Shown: positions 1 through 7,152, counted from the first letter of the stretch. The stretch: 41,879 bases of DNA from JBEDUK01 sp040414485 (GCA_040414485.1 JBEDUK010000074.1:1-41879); one strand, 5' to 3'. Numbers and translations: made by a program. The notes: a model not told the origin generated them from the sequence alone.

Positions 1-1
1 C

Positions 2-661
2 GGCGATATCGATGCGACACGTGAGTGTGTCGCCTCACTCGGTCGGATCGCCACCGACTCGCCGCAGGACGAGGCGCTGTCGGCGTTCTCCCATGGGCTC
101 GGCGAAACAGCCTTGCTCGACGGCCTCTTCGAGCAGGCGGAGACGCAGTTCGTTCGCGCGGTCGAGCTGCTCCAGGGCGTCGGAGCCCCCTTCGAACGGA
201 TCCACTCCGAACGGCGGTTCGCGCACACGCTTCTGCTCACCGGCCGGCAGGGCGAGGCGGTGGAGCATCTGGTGACGGCGCACCGGCTCGCCAGGCGCCT
301 CAAGGCCGGACCGCTCGTGGGGACCCTCGCAGCCGAGGTCGCTGCACTGGGCGAGAGAGCGGATCGAAGGACCAGACGTGGGAGTGGGCCTGACGTCACG
401 AACGTGCTGACGCGTCGAGAGACGGAGATCATCCGCCTTGTCGGGGTCGGCCGGACGAACAAAGAAATCGCTCACGAGCTATTCCTCAGCCCGCGTACCG
501 TCGACATGCACGTGCAGAACATCCTCACCAAACTGGACTGTCGGTCGCGAGCGGACGCGACTCGTCGGGCTTCGGAGCTCGGCCTGCTCGATCATCGAAG
601 CCGCACGCCCGTAGTCCCTGGTGCGTACCGACGGAGCGATCCTCAGCCGGGGACGGCGTAA
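2..661 (+). CDS. LuxR-family regulator, C-terminal part (5' partial)
   Basis: The reading frame is open from the first bases of the window, so the start lies upstream and only about 219 C-terminal residues are visible. The first ~125 residues are helical and rich in Ala, Glu and Leu, with repeat-like spacing that resembles the TPR-type arm of large ATP-dependent LuxR regulators. The last ~65 residues are a clear LuxR helix-turn-helix: LTRRETEIIRLV, then GRTNKEIAHELFLSPRTVDMHV and a closing helix ending KLDCRSR. By family it would bind DNA as a transcription activator. The full protein probably carries an AAA/STAND ATPase domain at its N-terminus, but that is inference. The stop lies 13 bases before the rhodanese start, so co-transcription with the next two genes is likely. 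Confidence 0.85.
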   Translation, partial: GDIDATRECVASLGRIATDSPQDEALSAFSHGLGETALLDGLFEQAETQFVRAVELLQGVGAPFERIHSERRFAHTLLLTGRQGEAVEHLVTAHRLARRLKAGPLVGTLAAEVAALGERADRRTRRGSGPDVTNVLTRRETEIIRLVGVGRTNKEIAHELFLSPRTVDMHVQNILTKLDCRSRADATRRASELGLLDHRSRTPVVPGAYRRSDPQPGTA

Positions 662-674
662 GGCGACGCACGCA

Positions 675-950
675 ATGGCACTGGACGCTCGTGAGCCATC
701 GGAGTTCGCGGCGGGGCATATCCTCGGGGCGATCAACGTGCCGCTCGGTCGTCTGACCGAAGCAGTTCGCCTGCGGGAGAACGAACCCATCATCGCGTAT
801 TGCGGCCACGGCGAGCGCTCGAGTGCCGCCCTGTCATGCCTCGAAGCGCTCGGGTACACGTCGCTCAACCTCGACGGCGGCACCGGTGGCTGGGAGGGCG
901 CCGGGTTCGAGCTCGCAACCGGCGCGGGCGGCGACGTCGGCGAAGCGTGA
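675..950 (+). CDS. single-domain rhodanese-like protein
   Basis: A protein of 91 residues with a rhodanese fold. The CDC25-like opening is seen as DAREPSEFAAGHI, followed by INVPLG. The active-site loop is YCGHGERSS, whose Cys would carry the persulfide. The closing LDGGTGGWEGAG is typical of the family. Rhodaneses move sulfane sulfur between thiol acceptors. From the ATG at 675 the domain lacks the usual first strand and helix; a GTG at 621 would add 18 residues but they do not look like the missing part. The stop codon overlaps the start of the MFS transporter by four bases (GTGA), so the two are translationally coupled. This pairing suggests a transporter for a sulfur compound or oxyanion, but the substrate cannot be read from the sequence. 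Confidence 0.8.
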   Translation: MALDAREPSEFAAGHILGAINVPLGRLTEAVRLRENEPIIAYCGHGERSSAALSCLEALGYTSLNLDGGTGGWEGAGFELATGAGGDVGEA

Positions 951-2257
951 GACGCACGACCGAACCGAGGCTCGGTCTCAGGGCGAATCTCGCCCAATTC
1001 TCGCTCCTGGTCGGCATCAACGGGCTTGTCGGCGGGATGGTCGGCCAAGAACGCACGGTCGTCCCGCTGATCGCCACCCGAGTGTTCCACGTGGACGCGT
1101 ATACCGCGGCCCTCTCCTTCATCGTCGTGTTCGGCCTGGTCAAGGCGGCGACGAACTTCGCGGCCGGCACGCTGTCGGATCGGTACGGCCGCAAGCCTCT
1201 CCTCGTCGCCGGCTGGCTCATCGGCCTTCCCGTGCCGGTGATCGTGATGGTCGCGCCGGCGTGGGGATGGATCGTCGCTGCGAACGTGCTGCTCGGCGTG
1301 AACCAGGGCCTCACATGGTCGACCACCGTCATCATGAAGATCGACCTCGCGGGCCCGAAGCGGCGCGGCCTGGCGATGGGATTGAACGAAGCGGCCGGGT
1401 ATCTCGCCGTGGCCGTGACCGCGTTCGCCACGGGCTACATCGCCGAACGTGCTGGCTTGCGGCCCGCCCCGTTCTTCCTCGGGCTGGCCTACGCGGGACT
1501 GGGCCTTGCCCTTTCGGCGATCTTCGTTCGTGAGACCCGCGGACACGCCAAGCTGGAGGCCGAAGGGCATCGACCCGTCTCGAGCGATGTGCACGCGGGT
1601 CTGTCCACGCGCCGGGTCTTCATGCTGACGAGCTTCCGCGAACCGGCGCTCTCCTCTTGCAGCCAGGCGGGCCTCGTCAACAATCTGAATGACGGTCTCG
1701 CGTGGGGGTTGTTTCCGCTGTTCTATGCGCGACACGGGGTGTCTGTCGCGGCAATCGGCGCACTCGCCGCGATCTACCCGGGCGTCTGGGGGCTTGGTCA
1801 ACTCGCGACCGGGGCAGTCTCCGACCGCATCGGGCGGAAGTGGCTCATCGCGGCCGGCATGTGGGTTCAGGCTGCGGGCTTGGCGGCGATCGTTTCCTCG
1901 TCGTCGTTCGCGCCGTGGGCGCTCGGTTCGGCGCTCTTGGGAGCGGGAACCGCGATGGTCTATCCGACGCTGCTGGCAGCCGTCGGCGACGTCGCTCATC
2001 CGCTGTGGCGCGCCTCGGCCGTGGGTGTGTACCGGCTCTGGCGCGATGCGGGGTACGCGATCGGCGCGATGTTCGCCGGGGTCGTGGCGGACCTGCTGGG
2101 GATCCCCGCCGCGATCTGGCTCGGCGCGGTGGCGACGGCCGGATCAGGGATCGTCGTCGCGGTTCGGATGTACGAGACCCTGTCACGCGAGGTGGCAGGG
2201 CCAGTCACGGCAATCTCGGACGAGGGGAGCCTTCGGTCGCGCGAATCGTCATCCTGA
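947..2257 (+). CDS. MFS transporter
   Basis: A 436-residue integral membrane protein of the major facilitator superfamily with about twelve hydrophobic segments. The superfamily's motif A occurs in both halves: GTLSDRYGRKPLL after the second helix, and GAVSDRIGRKWLI in the matching loop of the C-terminal half. A hydrophilic central loop (about residues 200-235) separates the two six-helix bundles. The GTG start at 947 was chosen because it overlaps the rhodanese stop as GTGA and because everything upstream in frame overlaps the rhodanese. It probably exports or imports a small solute using an ion gradient; the substrate is unknown. The C-terminal tail overlaps the start of a decayed glycosyltransferase, which may mean the end of this gene was redefined when the downstream gene was lost. 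Confidence 0.85.
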   Translation: MRRTTEPRLGLRANLAQFSLLVGINGLVGGMVGQERTVVPLIATRVFHVDAYTAALSFIVVFGLVKAATNFAAGTLSDRYGRKPLLVAGWLIGLPVPVIVMVAPAWGWIVAANVLLGVNQGLTWSTTVIMKIDLAGPKRRGLAMGLNEAAGYLAVAVTAFATGYIAERAGLRPAPFFLGLAYAGLGLALSAIFVRETRGHAKLEAEGHRPVSSDVHAGLSTRRVFMLTSFREPALSSCSQAGLVNNLNDGLAWGLFPLFYARHGVSVAAIGALAAIYPGVWGLGQLATGAVSDRIGRKWLIAAGMWVQAAGLAAIVSSSSFAPWALGSALLGAGTAMVYPTLLAAVGDVAHPLWRASAVGVYRLWRDAGYAIGAMFAGVVADLLGIPAAIWLGAVATAGSGIVVAVRMYETLSREVAGPVTAISDEGSLRSRESSS

Positions 2258-2383
2258 CCGCCGGCTCGCGGGGCAACGTTCAGTCCGTATGTCGCACTCG
2301 GCGCGGGCCTCCGCTCGGCTGGCTACGACGTCGCGATCCGAGGAAGTGCCCGAGGATTCGACGTCAGCCCCGGCGGCGCTCTG
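2239..2383 (+). pseudogene. remnant of the N-terminus of a UGT-like (GT1/GT28) glycosyltransferase
   Basis: From 2239 one frame reads ARIVILTAGSRGNVQ. After a one-base shift at 2284 it continues PYVALGAGLRSAGYDVAI and then ARGFDVSPGGAL. Joined, this matches the first strand, glycine loop and helix of sterol/macrolide-type glycosyltransferases (typical form GSRGDVQPYVALGxGLRxAGY-V). It lacks a start codon, has a frameshift, loses the expected ATH segment and stops resembling the family before the tRNA gene. It cannot make a functional enzyme. The remnant sits between a transporter and selC, as expected if an insertion or deletion event at the tRNA removed the rest of the gene. Confidence 0.7.
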
Positions 2384-2391
2384 ACCTGCGG

Positions 2392-2486
2392 TGGCGGAGG
2401 CGGACGGGAATCGAACCCGCCAAGCGGAGTCAACCGCTTCACCGGTTTTGAAGACCGGGGGGCCCACCAGGCGCCCGGACGCCTCC
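2392..2486 (-). tRNA. selC: tRNA-Sec (anticodon UCA)
   Basis: Read on the minus strand, this 95-base gene has the hallmarks of bacterial selenocysteine tRNA. The anticodon loop is CTTCAAA inside a CCGGT/ACCGG stem, giving UCA. There is a long variable arm with an AAGCGG/CCGCTT stem, and a T arm GCGGG-TTCGATT-CCCGT. The acceptor begins GGAGGCG and pairs with CGCCTCC, followed by G73 and an encoded CCA. The extra eighth acceptor pair expected in tRNA-Sec would be T opposite C, a mismatch. The D stem can be drawn as GGGC/GCCC. It serves UGA recoding with SelA/SelB. No gene in the window is recognisably a selenoprotein or Sec-synthesis gene. Confidence 0.9.
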
Positions 2487-2567
2487 GCCGGCCAGCATAG
2501 CCAGCCGCCTTGTCGGCGCTGGAACCACGGCCGCCGCACCAGTGCGGACGCGGCGGCGCGAACGCAA

Positions 2568-2595
2568 GGAGGACGGCTCGTAGGAGCCGTCCTCC
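2568..2595 (-). terminator. strong hairpin downstream of the exported-protein gene
   Basis: A perfect 12-base-pair inverted repeat (GGAGGACGGCTC / GAGCCGTCCTCC) with a four-base loop GTAG lies 28 bases past the stop of the minus-strand gene ending at 2624. It lacks a T tract, as is common for GC-rich actinobacterial terminators. It also separates that gene from selC. Confidence 0.65.
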
Positions 2596-2623
2596 ACTCG
2601 TGCGACCGTGAAGACCGTGCTGC

Positions 2624-3244
2624 TTATCCGCCGTTGAAGGGTGCGACCAGCGGGTTCGTCCCGGCGTACAGCCCCGCCGGGTTCGGGTACCAGACCCACA
2701 CGTGGAGCGTGAACAGGTCCGGGTGCCAGAAGTTGAATGGCGAGCCCGTGTCGGGGTTGGTTGGTGGGCAGTTGTTCGGGTCCTCCTCCAAGATGAACGT
2801 GCCGTCCTTGTAGTGGCACGCGGCCGGGAAGAATCCGAACGTCGCGTTCTGCAGCGGTGGCGTCTGGGGCATCGAGGCGAAGACCCATTCCAGGGCGCCC
2901 AGCTGGTAGGTGCTCCCGTGGTGCTCGTACACGAGGATCTGCGGCTTGCGCACGTCGAACCCGGTGATGTTCGGGTTCATGTAGTGGAAGCCCATGTTCG
3001 GGATCATCTGGGTGATGATCTCGTAGCCCGCGTCCTCGGCGGCCTGGAGGCTGGTGGCGAACTTCGCCGTCGCCAGGCGCATCTCCGCCAGTTGGGCGGT
3101 GAGCTTCCTGTCGCCCGCCGGCGCCGACGGCGCCGACGCGCGCCCTCCGCCCGAGGATTGCGCCCAGGCCGGGAGCATCACGGCCGCCAGCGCGACCACG
3201 ACGGCGGCGATCCCGCCGTATCGGACGATCCGAAGCTTGCTCAT
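2624..3244 (-). CDS. exported protein of unknown function
   Basis: A protein of 206 residues. The first ~28 residues form a signal peptide: a basic start, a hydrophobic stretch, then PAWA-Q as a probable signal peptidase I site. A Gly/Ser/Ala-rich linker follows, then a helix (about 45-70) and a compact region rich in aromatic residues and His. Conspicuous blocks are GFHYMNP, YEHHG, ACHYKDG, FNFWHPD, and LHVWVWYPNPAGLY near the end. Two Cys (ACHYK and NNCPP) could form a disulfide outside the cell. The dense His/Asp/aromatic content suggests ligand or metal binding, but this is a guess. I cannot name the family. The gene follows a DUF4242 gene by 49 bases on the same strand and has a GAAGGGAA ribosome-binding site, so the two are probably co-transcribed. 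Confidence 0.8.
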   Translation of the reverse strand: MSKLRIVRYGGIAAVVVALAAVMLPAWAQSSGGGRASAPSAPAGDRKLTAQLAEMRLATAKFATSLQAAEDAGYEIITQMIPNMGFHYMNPNITGFDVRKPQILVYEHHGSTYQLGALEWVFASMPQTPPLQNATFGFFPAACHYKDGTFILEEDPNNCPPTNPDTGSPFNFWHPDLFTLHVWVWYPNPAGLYAGTNPLVAPFNGG

Positions 3245-3293
3245 TCGTCGTTCCCTTCGCTCGTTGGGTGTGGCTCCGGCCGGCCCATGCCGA

Positions 3294-3545
3294 TCAGGAG
3301 CCCTCCTGGACCTGGTAGATGTCCTGCGCGACCAGGCCGTGCGCCTCGCGGTGCACGGTCGCGGCCGCGGTGGCCGACGGGGCCTCGACCAGGCAGAACA
3401 CCCGGCCCTGTCCTTCGTCGACCCAGTACCGGAGGTAGCGGACGTCGTAGTCGCCCTGCGCCTTCAGGTCGGCGATGTGCGCCTTCGCGACGTCGTCCAT
3501 CGAAACGCCGCCCTCGATCGTGTGCATGTCCATGAACAGCGGCAT
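3294..3545 (-). CDS. DUF4242 small protein (SCO4226-like)
   Basis: An 83-residue protein resembling the DUF4242 family, a ferredoxin-like alpha/beta fold of which Streptomyces SCO4226 is described as nickel-binding. Diagnostic segments are the opening MPLFMDMHTI, the helix AHIADLKAQG, YLRYWVDEGQGRVFCLVEAPSA, and VHREAHGLVA. The His residues in HREAHG and the single Cys are candidate ligands. The ATG is preceded on its strand by GAGGGAGA, a good ribosome-binding site. It lies just upstream of the exported unknown protein, so the pair may act on the same ligand. That link is inference. Metal identity cannot be judged from the sequence. Confidence 0.8.
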   Translation of the reverse strand: MPLFMDMHTIEGGVSMDDVAKAHIADLKAQGDYDVRYLRYWVDEGQGRVFCLVEAPSATAAATVHREAHGLVAQDIYQVQEGS

Positions 3546-3698
3546 GTGCTGCGTCTCCCTCTCTCTGCCGATGGGTGCTCGAATGCGATCGCACGGGCGA
3601 CGTTATGGATCGCGACCGGGCCGGGCCATCGGCATCGGTGCCCATGTTTGGCGGGCGGGCTGCCTAGGTTGTGCGGCCGGACGGGCCGCCTGTCTGGG

Positions 3699-3704
3699 TA
3701 CGAT
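3699..3704 (+). promoter_or_regulatory. -10 box TACGAT, leaderless start
   Basis: TACGAT fits TAnnnT and ends 8 bases before the GTG at 3713. Transcription would begin at or next to the start codon. No ribosome-binding site is visible. Confidence 0.5.
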
Positions 3705-3712
3705 CACGGCCC

Positions 3713-4834
3713 GTGGAACGATTCGATGTCGCCGTGGTGGGAGGCGGGGCCATGGGCTCGGCGGCGGCGCTCAGCCTCGCTCGCCGCGGGCGTTCGGTCG
3801 CGCTCATCGAACAGTTCGAGCCGGGCCATGCCAGGGGGGCGTCGCACGGCGCGATCCGGATCTTTCGTCTGTCGTACCCGGACACGGACTATGTGCGCCT
3901 TGCCGAGCGCGCGCTCCCGGCGTGGCGCCGCCTGGAGGATGAGGCAGGCGAGCAGCTGCTCGTGACGACCGGGGGCATCGACTCCGGCCCGATCGCGCTG
4001 GAGTGCGCCCGGGCGCTCGAGGAGGCCGGGGTGCGAAGCGAATGGCTTCCCGCGTCGGATGCGGCGGAGCGGTTCCCTTCGATCGACTTCGACGGGTTCG
4101 AGCGGGTGCTCTACCAGCCCGACGGCGGCGTGGCGCTCGCCGACCGCACGGTGGCGGCGCAGGTTCGGCTGGCGCGAGAACGGGGCGCCGAGGTCCGGTC
4201 GGGCGCGGCGGTCCGGGTCGTCCGCGGCGACGGGGGGCACATCGTGGTTGGCGCCGGCGACACCGAGTTCGCGGCCGGCGTGGTGGTCATGACGCCCGGC
4301 CCGTGGGCCGGCCGGCTTCTGACGGCGGTGCTCGACAGGCTCGTCCCGGTCCTTCCGACGCTGCAGATGGTCGCCCACTTCGCTCCCGCGGATGCGGCAG
4401 CGGTGGCGGCAATGCCCACGTTCGTCGAATGGGTCGGCCCGAACCTGGTGCACTACGCGGTGCCGCCCGTCGGGGTCGCTCCGGGTGTGAAGATGGGCGA
4501 CCACGATCCGGGCCCGGAGATCGATCCTGACGACGGGCCGTTCGAGGTGGACGCCGCCCGGCTGGAGCCGGTCGCGAGCTACGCCGCGCGGCGCCTGCCG
4601 GGGGTCGTGCCCAACGTCATCGCGCCCGAGACGTGTCTGTATTCGCTCACACCGGACGAGGACTTCATCCTGGACCGCGCCGGCGACGTGGTGGTCGGTG
4701 CCGGATTCAGCGGGCACGGGTTCAAGTTCGTGCCGTTGATCGGGGAGATCCTGGCGGATCTGGCGAGCGGGGTCGACCCTGGCTTGCCGGGACGGCGGTT
4801 CTCTCTGGATCGGACGGCGCTCAGGGTGGGGTGA
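3713..4834 (+). CDS. FAD-dependent amine oxidase, monomeric sarcosine oxidase / N-methyltryptophan oxidase type
   Basis: A 373-residue cytoplasmic flavoenzyme of the DAO family. The N-terminal Rossmann motif VVGGGAMGSAAALSLARRG binds the ADP part of FAD. HARGASHGAIRIFR follows, typical of the sarcosine-oxidase branch. Near the C-terminus, ETCLYSLTPDEDFILD carries Cys308 at the place where monomeric sarcosine oxidase binds its flavin covalently. GAGFSGHGFKFVP closes the FAD site. The family oxidatively demethylates secondary N-methyl amino acids, giving formaldehyde and hydrogen peroxide. The GTG at 3713 is preferred because it starts just before the first beta strand and follows a -10 box. 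The gene stands alone; a hairpin separates it from the convergent neighbour. The exact substrate (sarcosine, N-methyltryptophan or another) cannot be decided. Confidence 0.88.
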   Translation: MERFDVAVVGGGAMGSAAALSLARRGRSVALIEQFEPGHARGASHGAIRIFRLSYPDTDYVRLAERALPAWRRLEDEAGEQLLVTTGGIDSGPIALECARALEEAGVRSEWLPASDAAERFPSIDFDGFERVLYQPDGGVALADRTVAAQVRLARERGAEVRSGAAVRVVRGDGGHIVVGAGDTEFAAGVVVMTPGPWAGRLLTAVLDRLVPVLPTLQMVAHFAPADAAAVAAMPTFVEWVGPNLVHYAVPPVGVAPGVKMGDHDPGPEIDPDDGPFEVDAARLEPVASYAARRLPGVVPNVIAPETCLYSLTPDEDFILDRAGDVVVGAGFSGHGFKFVPLIGEILADLASGVDPGLPGRRFSLDRTALRVG

Positions 4835-4847
4835 GGCGAGCCTGGGG

Positions 4848-4876
4848 CGGCCGCCAGCGGCCGGGAGCGGCGGCCG
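4848..4876. terminator. bidirectional hairpin between convergent genes
   Basis: A perfect inverted repeat CGGCCGCC / GGCGGCCG (8 pairs, 13-base loop) lies between the stops at 4834 (plus strand) and 4894 (minus strand). It is the only strong hairpin in this 59-base gap and could end both transcripts. Confidence 0.55.
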
Positions 4877-4893
4877 ACACCGGGGGGCGTGGG

Positions 4894-5853
4894 TCAGAGC
4901 GTGTCCGCGGCCGGGATGATATGGCGCCCGATCACCCGGAGCGCGTCGAGGTCCTCGTGGAGCAGGTGCTGCAGCATGACGCGCCGAACGCCCACCTTCG
5001 CGAACGCGGCCAGTTGCTCGAGCGCCCGGTCGGGCGCGCCCGCGATCGAGTAGGCACTCAGCGTCTCGACCGGGTCGTCTCCGGCAGGCGTCCCGCGGTG
5101 CGCCAGCAGCCGGGTGGCGCGTTCGGCCGCATCGGCAGCGTCCTCGCCGATCGCGAACCCGACCATCAACGAGAGCGGAAGCGTCTGAGGGTCGCGTCCC
5201 TCGCTTCGGCACGCGTCGTCCAGGCGACCGCGGACCTCGGCGCAGCGCTCCGGAGAGATCGAATGCATGTTGTACTCGTCGGCCCAGCGCGCGGCGGTGC
5301 GGGCGACGCGCGGGCCGCCGTCGCCGCCGACCAGGAGCCGAGGGTGGGGATCGGCGATGGGCTTCGGAAGCGCGGGGCAGTCGTCGAGTTGGTAGTGGCG
5401 GCCCTGGAAGCTGACCCGCGGTTCGTTCTTCGACAGCAGTCGGTGGACGATCTCGACCTGCTCCTCGAGCATGTCGACCCGCTCGCCCGCCGGAGGAAAC
5501 GCGAACCCCCACTGGCGGTGCTCGCCCTCGTGCCAGCCGGCGCCCATGCCGAACTCGATGCGGCCGCCGGACACGCGATCGGCCGTGACGACCGACTTCG
5601 CGAGCACGGACGGGTGCCGGAAGGTCACGGGCGAGACGAGCGTGCCCAGGTGGATCCGTTCGGTGATGGCCGCGAGCGCCGCGAGCGTGGTCCACGCGTC
5701 CATCGACCCCTCCGTGTCGTGGCCCCGGAGCGAGGAGTAGTGGTCCGAACGGAACAGCACGTCGAACCCCTGTTCCTCGGCGGTCCGGGCGAGGGCCTGC
5801 CACTGCTCCCAGGTGACGTTCTCCTGGCCCTCGATCATCAGGCAGATGCGCAT
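4894..5853 (-). CDS. LLM-class (luciferase-like) F420-dependent oxidoreductase
   Basis: A 319-residue TIM-barrel enzyme of the bacterial luciferase-like superfamily. It opens MRICLMIEGQENVTWEQW, then has the helix LARTAEEQGFDVLFRSDHY and the strand/loop RIHLGTLVSPVTFRHPSVLAK. SGGRIEFGMGAGWHEGEH is the classic cofactor-binding segment. HPRLLVGGDGGPRVARTAARWADEYN carries the GG motif near the end of the barrel. In actinomycetes such proteins usually use deazaflavin F420, and the DUF385 gene at 39855 supports F420 use here; FMN is the alternative. Substrate unknown. The ATG at 5853 follows a -10 box by 8 bases and is the natural start of the first strand. It is divergent from the HAD hydrolase, with 55 bases between the two starts. 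Confidence 0.88.
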   Translation of the reverse strand: MRICLMIEGQENVTWEQWQALARTAEEQGFDVLFRSDHYSSLRGHDTEGSMDAWTTLAALAAITERIHLGTLVSPVTFRHPSVLAKSVVTADRVSGGRIEFGMGAGWHEGEHRQWGFAFPPAGERVDMLEEQVEIVHRLLSKNEPRVSFQGRHYQLDDCPALPKPIADPHPRLLVGGDGGPRVARTAARWADEYNMHSISPERCAEVRGRLDDACRSEGRDPQTLPLSLMVGFAIGEDAADAAERATRLLAHRGTPAGDDPVETLSAYSIAGAPDRALEQLAAFAKVGVRRVMLQHLLHEDLDALRVIGRHIIPAADTL

Positions 5854-5861
5854 GGCTCGCC

Positions 5862-5867
5862 ATGGTA
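5862..5867 (-). promoter_or_regulatory. -10 box TACCAT, leaderless start
   Basis: On the minus strand TACCAT ends 8 bases before the ATG at 5853. No ribosome-binding site is visible between them. Confidence 0.5.
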
Positions 5868-5895
5868 TCCACCCGGGCGTCGTCGTGGGCCGGGG

Positions 5896-5901
5896 TAGGC
5901 T
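5896..5901 (+). promoter_or_regulatory. -10 box TAGGCT, leaderless start
   Basis: TAGGCT ends 7 bases before the GTG at 5909. Together with the box at 5862-5867 it makes a compact divergent promoter in a 55-base gap. Confidence 0.5.
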
Positions 5902-5908
5902 GATCGTC

Positions 5909-6739
5909 GTGGAGGCGGCCTTCTTCGACCTGGACAAGACCGTGATCTCGCGGTCCAGCTCCCTCGCGCTGAGCCGGCCGATGTACGAAGCCGGGCTGAT
6001 GACGCGTTCGATGATGCTGAAGGGTGCGTACGCGCAGATCGTCTATCTCCTCCAGGGCGCCGATGACCGCCGCCTCGACCGCATCAAGGAGGAGGTGATG
6101 GCGATCACGAAGGGGTGGGACCGCGCGCAGGTGGAAGAGGTCGCCCGTGAGGCCGTGACCTCGGTGATCGACCCGTACCTGTACCTGGAGGCGCTCGACC
6201 TGATGGAGCTTCATCGAGCCAGACACCGCGCGGTGTTCATCGTGTCGAGCTCGCCCGAAGAGGTGGTTCGGCCGCTCGCAGAGCGTCTGGGGCCGGTCAG
6301 CGTGATCGCGACGCGGACCGCCGTCGACGACCAGGGCCGCTACACGGGTGAGATCGAGTTCTACTGCGCGGGTGAGAACAAGGCCGTCGCCATCAGGGAG
6401 GCAGCGGCGGACCACGAGATCGACCTGGCCTCCTCGTATGCCTACTCGGACTCGATCAGCGACCTCCCCATGCTCGAAACGGTCGGCCATCCGGTCGCGG
6501 TGAACCCCGACCGCGACCTGCGCCGGATCGCCGGCGAGCGCGGGTGGCAGATCCGGGACTTCCGGCGTCCCGTTCGGCTCCGGGACCGCCTCGCGTCGGT
6601 CCCACAGCGCACGCCCACGACGGCGCGGGTCGTTCTGGCAGCCGCCGTCGCCGGAGTGATCGGCTGGGTCCTGGTCAGGCCGCGCCTGATGCGCATGTCA
6701 CGAGCGTCCGGCGCGTCGGCACGGTCAGCCGCCTCCTGA
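5909..6739 (+). CDS. HAD-superfamily IB hydrolase (phosphoserine-phosphatase-like)
   Basis: A 276-residue protein of the haloacid dehalogenase superfamily, subfamily IB. Motif I is FFDLDKTVI with the nucleophile and acid Asp pair. An all-helical cap follows (about residues 25-110). Motif II is VFIVSSSP, motif III is the Lys in GENKAVAI, and motif IV is YSDSISDLPML with the metal-binding Asp residues. The C-terminus ends in a hydrophobic segment (VVLAAAVAGVIGWVLV) that could anchor the protein in the membrane. The family hydrolyses phosphomonoesters; related proteins are annotated as SerB-like or as lipid-phosphate phosphatases, and I cannot choose between them. In mycobacteria an equivalent gene (Rv3661) also lies beside the tad/Ssd locus, so its position is conserved. 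The GTG start follows a -10 box. Confidence 0.88.
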   Translation: MEAAFFDLDKTVISRSSSLALSRPMYEAGLMTRSMMLKGAYAQIVYLLQGADDRRLDRIKEEVMAITKGWDRAQVEEVAREAVTSVIDPYLYLEALDLMELHRARHRAVFIVSSSPEEVVRPLAERLGPVSVIATRTAVDDQGRYTGEIEFYCAGENKAVAIREAAADHEIDLASSYAYSDSISDLPMLETVGHPVAVNPDRDLRRIAGERGWQIRDFRRPVRLRDRLASVPQRTPTTARVVLAAAVAGVIGWVLVRPRLMRMSRASGASARSAAS

Positions 6740-7033
6740 CGAACGGGCACCGCCGAGCACGTCTGCCAGGCGTTCGGCGCGCGACGCGGCTTCGTCGACC
6801 ATTCCCAGCGAGATCTGGCCGACGAGCGCGAGCAGCTCGGTCTCGACGTCCGGAGCCAGGCTGCCGCCGCGCGCCTGCACCCGGGTGGTGATGCGATCGA
6901 TGCGCGTGACGGCGCGGTCCAGCCGGTGCACCGCGGGGTCGAGCCAGCCCTCCACCATCCTCCGCGGCGGCCGCCGCCCTCCGCCCCGAGCGCGCTCCGC
7001 CGACCAACGTTCGAAATCGATGACCTCGCCCAT
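6725..7033 (-). CDS. small unknown protein
   Basis: A 102-residue protein with no family I recognise. It starts MGEVIDFERWSAER, followed by a basic Arg/Gly/Pro patch (residues about 17-27). The rest is mostly helical, with heptad-like spacing over WLDPAVHRLDRAVTRIDRITTRV, then a second helical part ELLALVGQISLGMVDEAASRAERLADVL. It may be a small coiled-coil or scaffold protein. A leaderless -10 box six bases before the ATG supports the start. Its last 15 bases overlap the end of the convergent HAD gene. Its codon use is as GC-rich at third positions as its neighbours. It lies divergent to the MiaE-like gene. Confidence 0.65.
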   Translation of the reverse strand: MGEVIDFERWSAERARGGGRRPPRRMVEGWLDPAVHRLDRAVTRIDRITTRVQARGGSLAPDVETELLALVGQISLGMVDEAASRAERLADVLGGARSSGGG

Positions 7034-7039
7034 GGCCGC

Positions 7040-7045
7040 ATCGTA
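7040..7045 (-). promoter_or_regulatory. -10 box TACGAT, leaderless start
   Basis: On the minus strand TACGAT ends 6 bases before the ATG at 7033. Confidence 0.5.
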
Positions 7046-7138
7046 GAGCCCGGGTGTGACACGGTCTGACCTGGGCAAACGCGTCCTGCTCGATCGCGGG
7101 GGCGGGTCGCGTTCCGACCCAACCCGGGACGCCGCCGG

Positions 7139-7144
7139 TAGAAT
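7139..7144 (+). promoter_or_regulatory. -10 box TAGAAT, leaderless start
   Basis: TAGAAT (five of six consensus bases) ends 8 bases before the GTG at 7153. No ribosome-binding site lies between. Confidence 0.55.
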
Positions 7145-7152
7145 GCAGCCTC

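Noticed and set aside
865..1431. Antisense gene opposite the MFS transporter
   Set aside because: Low-complexity Arg/Pro/Thr composition and no start signals; the transporter on the other strand is unambiguous.
2624..3244. Selenoprotein gene next to selC
   Set aside because: The frame ends at a normal TAA, has no in-frame TGA, and no Sec-type redox motif is present.
3704..6490. A 928-codon open frame on the minus strand
   Set aside because: It runs antisense to three well-supported genes, is very rich in Arg, Asp, Gly and His, and has no domain. It is a by-product of high GC content and rare stop codons.
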